From UBA1425 sp045537495 (GTDB lineage Bacteria; Bacillota; Clostridia; Oscillospirales; Acutalibacteraceae), in the NCBI GenBank assembly GCA_045537495.1, contig JAZSPN010000111.1:1-10219 (forward strand): a DNA stretch of 10,219 nt, in the 5' to 3' direction. The notes beneath the pieces are model-generated. The model searched no databases and was not told the origin of the DNA. It saw only the letters and a list, made by a program, of their open reading frames with translations. Shown here in pieces: positions 6,396 to 10,219 of the stretch. The translations under genes and the position numbers were made by a program. Positions within the stretch are counted from its first letter, which is position 1, and every line of letters starts with the position of its first letter.

Positions 6396-8675
6396 ATGAA
6401 TAAGAATGCCGACTGGATCGGAATTCGCAAGGGGGAAATCAATTACTGGCCCGACAGCGGATATACTACCGCCATGCTCGAACAGCTTGTCGGCAAAGTC
6501 CGCGTCGAGAGAAGATCTCTTCTGTTCAGAAACGTTTTCACTCTCGAAAAAACTGTCGCACGTGCAGACCTTAAAATCTGCGGACTCGGCTTTTACCGCG
6601 CTTTTGTCAACGGCAAGGAGGCCGATCCGAAAGCGGTACTCGCCCCTTTGTACAACGACTACTCCCGCCGTGTTCTCTATGACCGATACGACGTTACCGA
6701 CCTTCTCACAAGCGGTCGCAACGCCGTTGCCGTCGAAGTCGGCTGCGGCTGGTTCTGTCCTCCCGAAAAATGGTGGAACTGGCGAAGCGCATGGTACGGC
6801 ACTCCCCGTATGATATCGGAGTTAACCGTTACTTTCTCCGATGGAGAAACAAAGTCCTTCGTCAGCGACGAAAGCTGGTATTTCACGTACGGCGGTGTCA
6901 TAAAAAGCTGTATTTACGACGGTGAGCATTTCGATGCAAGAGAAGAGCCTCTCGGCTGGACTGACAGGGATTTCGATCATTCAATGTGGCAGAAGGTCAG
7001 CATCGTCGAAGCACCGAAGGGACATCTTGAAGAAAGAACGGCTCCTCCCGTACGTGTTACAAAAATCCTGAAGCCCGTAAATATCCTCAGAATCGATGAC
7101 TGTCATTACGTATGCGATTTCGGCGAAAACTGTTCGGCACTGCCCTCTGTTACCGTAAAAGGCAAAAACGGCGACAGCATCATTTTAAACCATGCCGAAT
7201 TCTGCAAGGAGAACGGTCATCTCGACACGCGCTCCAACAACCTCGCCGAATGTGAGGATCACTATACTCTGGCAGGCTATGAAACGGAAAACTACCGTCC
7301 GAGATTTACAAGTCACTGCTTCCGCTACATGATGATAACCCTGTCTTCTCCCGATATCGTTATTCTCTCCGCCGAATCTCACGTTCTCCATTCCGACGTC
7401 GAAACCGTCGGTTCATTCTCGTGCAGCCGGGAGGATCTCAACCGTATGCACGATGTTATTGTACGCACCGCCCTTTCATGTCTTCTCGGCGTTCCCGTTG
7501 ACTGTCCTCAGCGTGATGAACGTCTTCCCTGGCTCGGCGATGTTCATGCTTCAAGCGAAGTATTTTTCTTCAACTTCGACATGGAAAAGCTTTATGAGAG
7601 CTTTCTTCGGGACATTCTTCTCGGGCGTGACAGCAGAGGGCTTGTTCAGATAATCACTCCGAGAGCCTACGTCGAAGAAACCTCCATCGACTGGAATGTA
7701 ACGTACCCCGCTCTTCTTCTCGAGCATTATCAGAGATACGGTAACGCCGAAATACTCCGTCATCATTTCGAGGCACTCAAAGGTCATACGGACTATTACG
7801 TTTCCGTATCCGAAAACGGTCTCATCGACAACTGCTGGTTCGGTGACTGGTTCAGTGTCGATCAGAAGGAAGGCGTCAACCGCTCCCTCGGCTTCTCCAC
7901 CTCCGAAGAGGGCGACAACCAGAATCCTCCCTACAACGGCAGTCTTTTCTATTACCTGACACTCAGTTTGTCGGCAGAAATTGCAGATGTTATCGGCGAA
8001 ACCGAAAAGGCCGATTTCTGGCGCCGTCAGGCAGAGATCACACGTCAGAGCATCGTAAAGACATACTACAATGCCGAAAACGGCGTATTCGGTCGCGGCG
8101 GACAGTTCTCTCAGACATTCCCTCTCGCCCTCAACATTTTAAGAGGCGAAGACCGCAAGAAGGCATTTTCCGTACTGCTTGAAGCCTTCGAAGAGCACGA
8201 CGGTCACAGCGTAATGGGTGTCATGGGACTTCGAAGAATCTTTGATCTTTTCGTAAGCGAAGGAATGCCCGAAAAAGCGTATGAGCTTCTTACAAAGAAG
8301 GGGTATCCCGGAATTCTCCACATGACGGATAACGGAAACACCACTCTTACGGAAGGTCTTGCCGGAAACGGAAGCGGTTGTCACATAATGTTCGGAAGTC
8401 CCGATGCCGTACTGTACCGACTTCTCGGCGGTATAACGGTTGACCGAAGACTTCCCGTCCCCGTAACGGTAGCTCCGTTTATCCCCGACGACCTGACTTT
8501 CGTTAACTGTGAGCAGAAGCTTCGCGAAGGAACGCTTGTTGCCAACTGGAAAAAAGAAAACGGAAAAACGCATTATCATCTTGAAATCCCCGAAAATCTC
8601 CGTGTCAATTTCCGTATGGCGGGCGAATGTGAATTCAGAACGCTGACACACGGTGTTTACGATTTTTGTGAATGA
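6396..8675 (+). CDS. GH78-type alpha-L-rhamnosidase, cytosolic
   Basis: The start is the ATG at 6396, seven bases after AAGGAGG (6382-6388); an upstream in-frame ATG at 6369 would lie inside the promoter. The product has about 759 residues. The N-terminal half has the rhamnosidase beta domains, seen in FYRAFVNGKEADPKAVLAPL and the YDVTDLLTSGRNAVAVEVG stretch. The (alpha/alpha)6 catalytic domain (about 345-670) has the GH78 core VDCPQRDERLPWLGD, with the expected general acid Glu375. The second catalytic glutamate, Glu653, lies in NTTLTEGLAGNGSGCH, and a beta domain closes the protein. GH78 enzymes release terminal alpha-L-rhamnose from plant glycosides and pectic side chains. The motifs are divergent: family members usually have GW rather than PW after DERL, and W-E rather than T-E at the second glutamate. 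No signal peptide is present. The MATE gene follows in the same direction after a gap of about 60 bases. Confidence 0.9.
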   Translation: MNKNADWIGIRKGEINYWPDSGYTTAMLEQLVGKVRVERRSLLFRNVFTLEKTVARADLKICGLGFYRAFVNGKEADPKAVLAPLYNDYSRRVLYDRYDVTDLLTSGRNAVAVEVGCGWFCPPEKWWNWRSAWYGTPRMISELTVTFSDGETKSFVSDESWYFTYGGVIKSCIYDGEHFDAREEPLGWTDRDFDHSMWQKVSIVEAPKGHLEERTAPPVRVTKILKPVNILRIDDCHYVCDFGENCSALPSVTVKGKNGDSIILNHAEFCKENGHLDTRSNNLAECEDHYTLAGYETENYRPRFTSHCFRYMMITLSSPDIVILSAESHVLHSDVETVGSFSCSREDLNRMHDVIVRTALSCLLGVPVDCPQRDERLPWLGDVHASSEVFFFNFDMEKLYESFLRDILLGRDSRGLVQIITPRAYVEETSIDWNVTYPALLLEHYQRYGNAEILRHHFEALKGHTDYYVSVSENGLIDNCWFGDWFSVDQKEGVNRSLGFSTSEEGDNQNPPYNGSLFYYLTLSLSAEIADVIGETEKADFWRRQAEITRQSIVKTYYNAENGVFGRGGQFSQTFPLALNILRGEDRKKAFSVLLEAFEEHDGHSVMGVMGLRRIFDLFVSEGMPEKAYELLTKKGYPGILHMTDNGNTTLTEGLAGNGSGCHIMFGSPDAVLYRLLGGITVDRRLPVPVTVAPFIPDDLTFVNCEQKLREGTLVANWKKENGKTHYHLEIPENLRVNFRMAGECEFRTLTHGVYDFCE

Positions 8676-8702
8676 AGTCAGAACATTCCCCTTTACTGAT
8701 TT

Positions 8703-8720
8703 GAGAGGTGGTTAATCCTG
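8703..8720 (+). promoter_or_regulatory. Ribosome binding site pointing to a CTG start for the MATE gene
   Basis: GAGAGGTGG (8703-8711) lies six bases before CTG at 8718-8720, which is in frame with the transporter; an in-frame TGA at 8697 excludes anything further upstream. The next start-like codon, TTG at 8736, is 24 bases from this site, too far for normal initiation. Confidence 0.55.
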
Positions 8721-8735
8721 AAGATAAAAAGTCCC

Positions 8736-10067
8736 TTGAAAATTTACAGCATAAACGATAACGGCAGACGAATTACTCTGTTATCGCTTTCCTTCCCGCT
8801 TCTGTTCCAGTCGATCCTCAATCAGATTTACGGTACACTCGGCACAATGCAGATGTCGGGCTATTCCGATATCGCAGTTTCGGGTACCGGTATCGCCTGC
8901 TCCGTCATCAACATCGCTTCCTTCATTCTCAACATGGTTGTAAACGGCACCGTAATTCTTTCCGCTGTCGCAATAGGTGCCGATAACCGTGAAAAAGTCG
9001 CAAGATATGCAGGCACAAGCTCAATCGTCGGAGTACTGATTGCAGCCGTTCTATCTGTCATCGGCTTTATTTTTGCAGGAGAATTCATCACCATGATGAA
9101 TCTCGAAGGCGACGCTTACTCTTATGCCGTCGAATACCTGAAAATCCGAATCGCGTTTCTGCCCGTCAGTGCAGTATCTTCAATTTTCAGCAGTCTGATA
9201 ATCTGCAACGGCTTTCCGAAGATAACCATATACATCGGCTTCTTCGGCAGTACACTCAGCCTCATTCTCGGCTACATCGCACTTTATACAAAACTTGAGA
9301 GTATCATCGATCCCAAGTACTCTATGGCAATTGTTGCAAACATATGTCAGCTTATCACATTCATCATAACTGCCTCGGCATACAAAAAACATAAATTCGG
9401 CTTCAAATTGCGATTTCACCCCGGGGATGCCGCCAAGATACTGCGACTCGGTATTCCCGGCGGCATGGCACTGTTAATGTACATGCTCGCTCAGACCATT
9501 ACGACAAGCTACGTTGCCGATATGGGTATCGATGCCATCAACACAAAAATCTACATAAGCGGCATAGTGTCCTACATACCGATGCTCGGTTATTCCATCT
9601 CTCAGGCAAACTCGGTGTTCATGGGCAGATTCAGAGGCTCGGGAGATTTCGGCAGCATGAAAATACTCTTCCGTCAGAATACGGCTCTTGCGCTTATAAC
9701 AAATATCGTGCTGACACTCGTTGTCTTCATCTTCCACAGACCGCTGATGTCGATATTCACGGATAATCCCGATATTATAAATGCTTCGGGCATGATTTTC
9801 CTGCTTGATCTTCTTGTCGAAATTCCGAGAGCGATCAACAACGTTTCCGAAAACTCCTTAAATCCCAACGGCGATGTAAAAATCACCTTTATTACATCCA
9901 CCCTTTCCTGCTGGCTCGGAAGTGTACTGCTTTCATATATTCTTTGTGTCGTTTTCAAGTTCGAGCTTGTCGGTATCTGGATAGCCTTTATTGCCGACGA
10001 GTCAATCAAGGCGATAATTTACCTCTTACGCTGGAAATCGGACAAGTGGCAGAAAACAAAAATCTGA
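8736..10067 (+). CDS. MATE-family multidrug/solute transporter
   Basis: This 443-residue integral membrane protein has about 12 hydrophobic helices in two homologous halves. The first begins LSLSFPLLFQSILNQIYGTLG; the second begins near residue 230 with AAKILRLGIPGGMALLMYML. That layout is typical of MATE (NorM/DinF-like) antiporters, which export cationic drugs, metabolites or lipid-linked compounds using sodium or proton gradients. The TTG at 8736 is the first conventional start codon, but it has no ribosome binding site. GAGAGGTGG at 8703-8711 is instead correctly spaced for an in-frame CTG at 8718, which would add six residues (start, K, I, K, S, P). It follows the rhamnosidase gene in the same direction with no terminator between, so the two are probably co-transcribed. 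The substrate is unknown. Confidence 0.9.
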   Translation: MKIYSINDNGRRITLLSLSFPLLFQSILNQIYGTLGTMQMSGYSDIAVSGTGIACSVINIASFILNMVVNGTVILSAVAIGADNREKVARYAGTSSIVGVLIAAVLSVIGFIFAGEFITMMNLEGDAYSYAVEYLKIRIAFLPVSAVSSIFSSLIICNGFPKITIYIGFFGSTLSLILGYIALYTKLESIIDPKYSMAIVANICQLITFIITASAYKKHKFGFKLRFHPGDAAKILRLGIPGGMALLMYMLAQTITTSYVADMGIDAINTKIYISGIVSYIPMLGYSISQANSVFMGRFRGSGDFGSMKILFRQNTALALITNIVLTLVVFIFHRPLMSIFTDNPDIINASGMIFLLDLLVEIPRAINNVSENSLNPNGDVKITFITSTLSCWLGSVLLSYILCVVFKFELVGIWIAFIADESIKAIIYLLRWKSDKWQKTKI

Positions 10068-10079
10068 ATAAACGCGACA

Positions 10080-10102
10080 AGCCCCGACTTTTTGTCGGGG
10101 CT
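10080..10102 (+). terminator. Hairpin after the MATE gene, probable terminator
   Basis: A perfect nine-base-pair stem, AGCCCCGAC (10080-10088) with GTCGGGGCT (10094-10102), closes a TTTTT loop 12 bases after the MATE stop. The position and GC-rich stem suit an operon end, but no U-tract follows on either strand, so intrinsic termination is not assured. Confidence 0.5.
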
Positions 10103-10219
10103 GCAGCGTGTCGAAAAACGCAAGTTTTTCGAACACGGTGTGACTGCCGAGAAAGGAAGTCAGATGCCCCTTTCTTTCGCCCGAAGCAGTACAAAGGTAC
10201 GGCGAGAGGCGAAAAAAGG
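10103..10219. other. Cluster of stem-loops, possible structured intergenic element
   Basis: No gene is supported here. The stretch holds several inverted repeats in a row. The first is CGTGT/ACACG plus CGAAAAAC/GTTTTTCG closing a GCAA tetraloop (10107-10137), with outer GCAG/CTGC arms (10103-10147). The second is AGAAAGG/CCTTTCT (10150-10175). The third is an imperfect 12-base-pair pairing of CCTTTCTTTCGCC (10169-10181) with GGCGAAAAAAGG (10208-10219) that reaches the window edge and competes with the second. The density of pairing suggests a structured RNA, an extended terminator, or a genome-dispersed repeat. Confidence 0.45.

Noticed and set aside
8139..8651. Minus-strand open frame of 170 codons inside the rhamnosidase gene
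   Set aside because: It is antisense to the GH78 gene and contains no recognisable motif.
10006..10194. Minus-strand open frame of 62 codons at the right end
   Set aside because: It runs through the stem-loops and into the MATE gene; its arginine- and serine-rich translation reflects the inverted repeats rather than a protein.
1..10219. Search by eye for CRISPR arrays, tRNA or rRNA genes, insertion-sequence ends and phage or defence genes
   Set aside because: No regularly spaced repeats, tRNA-like cloverleaf, transposase or integrase motifs were seen on either strand.

Overview
The window looks like chromosome of a gut-type Clostridia (Firmicutes), probably close to Ruminococcus/Oscillospiraceae or Lachnospiraceae. 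This is inferred from the family mix (BspA-like leucine-rich protein, Hsp33, GPH sugar transporter, cytosolic GH13 and GH78 enzymes, MATE transporter), strong AGGAGG-type ribosome binding sites, sigma-A promoters and U-tract terminators. No plasmid, phage or insertion-sequence gene is visible.

Region 1 (1-3550, + strand) is the end of a tightly packed operon. It holds the C-terminus of a GPH/MFS sugar symporter, a membrane-anchored BspA-type leucine-rich-repeat protein, a low-molecular-weight protein tyrosine phosphatase, inorganic pyrophosphatase (ppa) and the redox chaperone Hsp33 (hslO). Genes overlap by 4-8 bases or are separated by 4-10 bases, and a strong intrinsic terminator follows hslO. 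Its promoter lies outside the window.

Region 2 (3553-6302, - strand) is a carbohydrate operon read leftward from a sigma-A promoter near 6275-6302. It holds a YdjC/ChbG-type carbohydrate deacetylase, a coding-like but frame-broken remnant, a cytosolic GH13 alpha-amylase-family enzyme, and the C-terminal stump of a serine hydrolase (beta-lactamase-like) gene. A minus-strand terminator sits back-to-back with the hslO terminator. The two remnants suggest that the operon once carried at least one more gene.

Region 3 (6342-10102, + strand) starts from a near-consensus promoter (TAGACA, 17 bases, TATAAT) divergent from the deacetylase promoter. It encodes a GH78-type alpha-L-rhamnosidase with no signal peptide, then a MATE-family transporter whose best ribosome binding site points to a CTG start. 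A GC-rich hairpin follows.

The last 120 bases (10103-10219) hold a chain of further stem-loops and no convincing gene. They look like a structured intergenic element. Regions 2 and 3 together suggest intracellular processing of imported oligosaccharides or plant rhamnosides. No complete new defence or mobile system is visible; the most unusual material is the decayed gene remnants, the CTG start, the divergent GH78 active-site motifs and the terminal stem-loop cluster.
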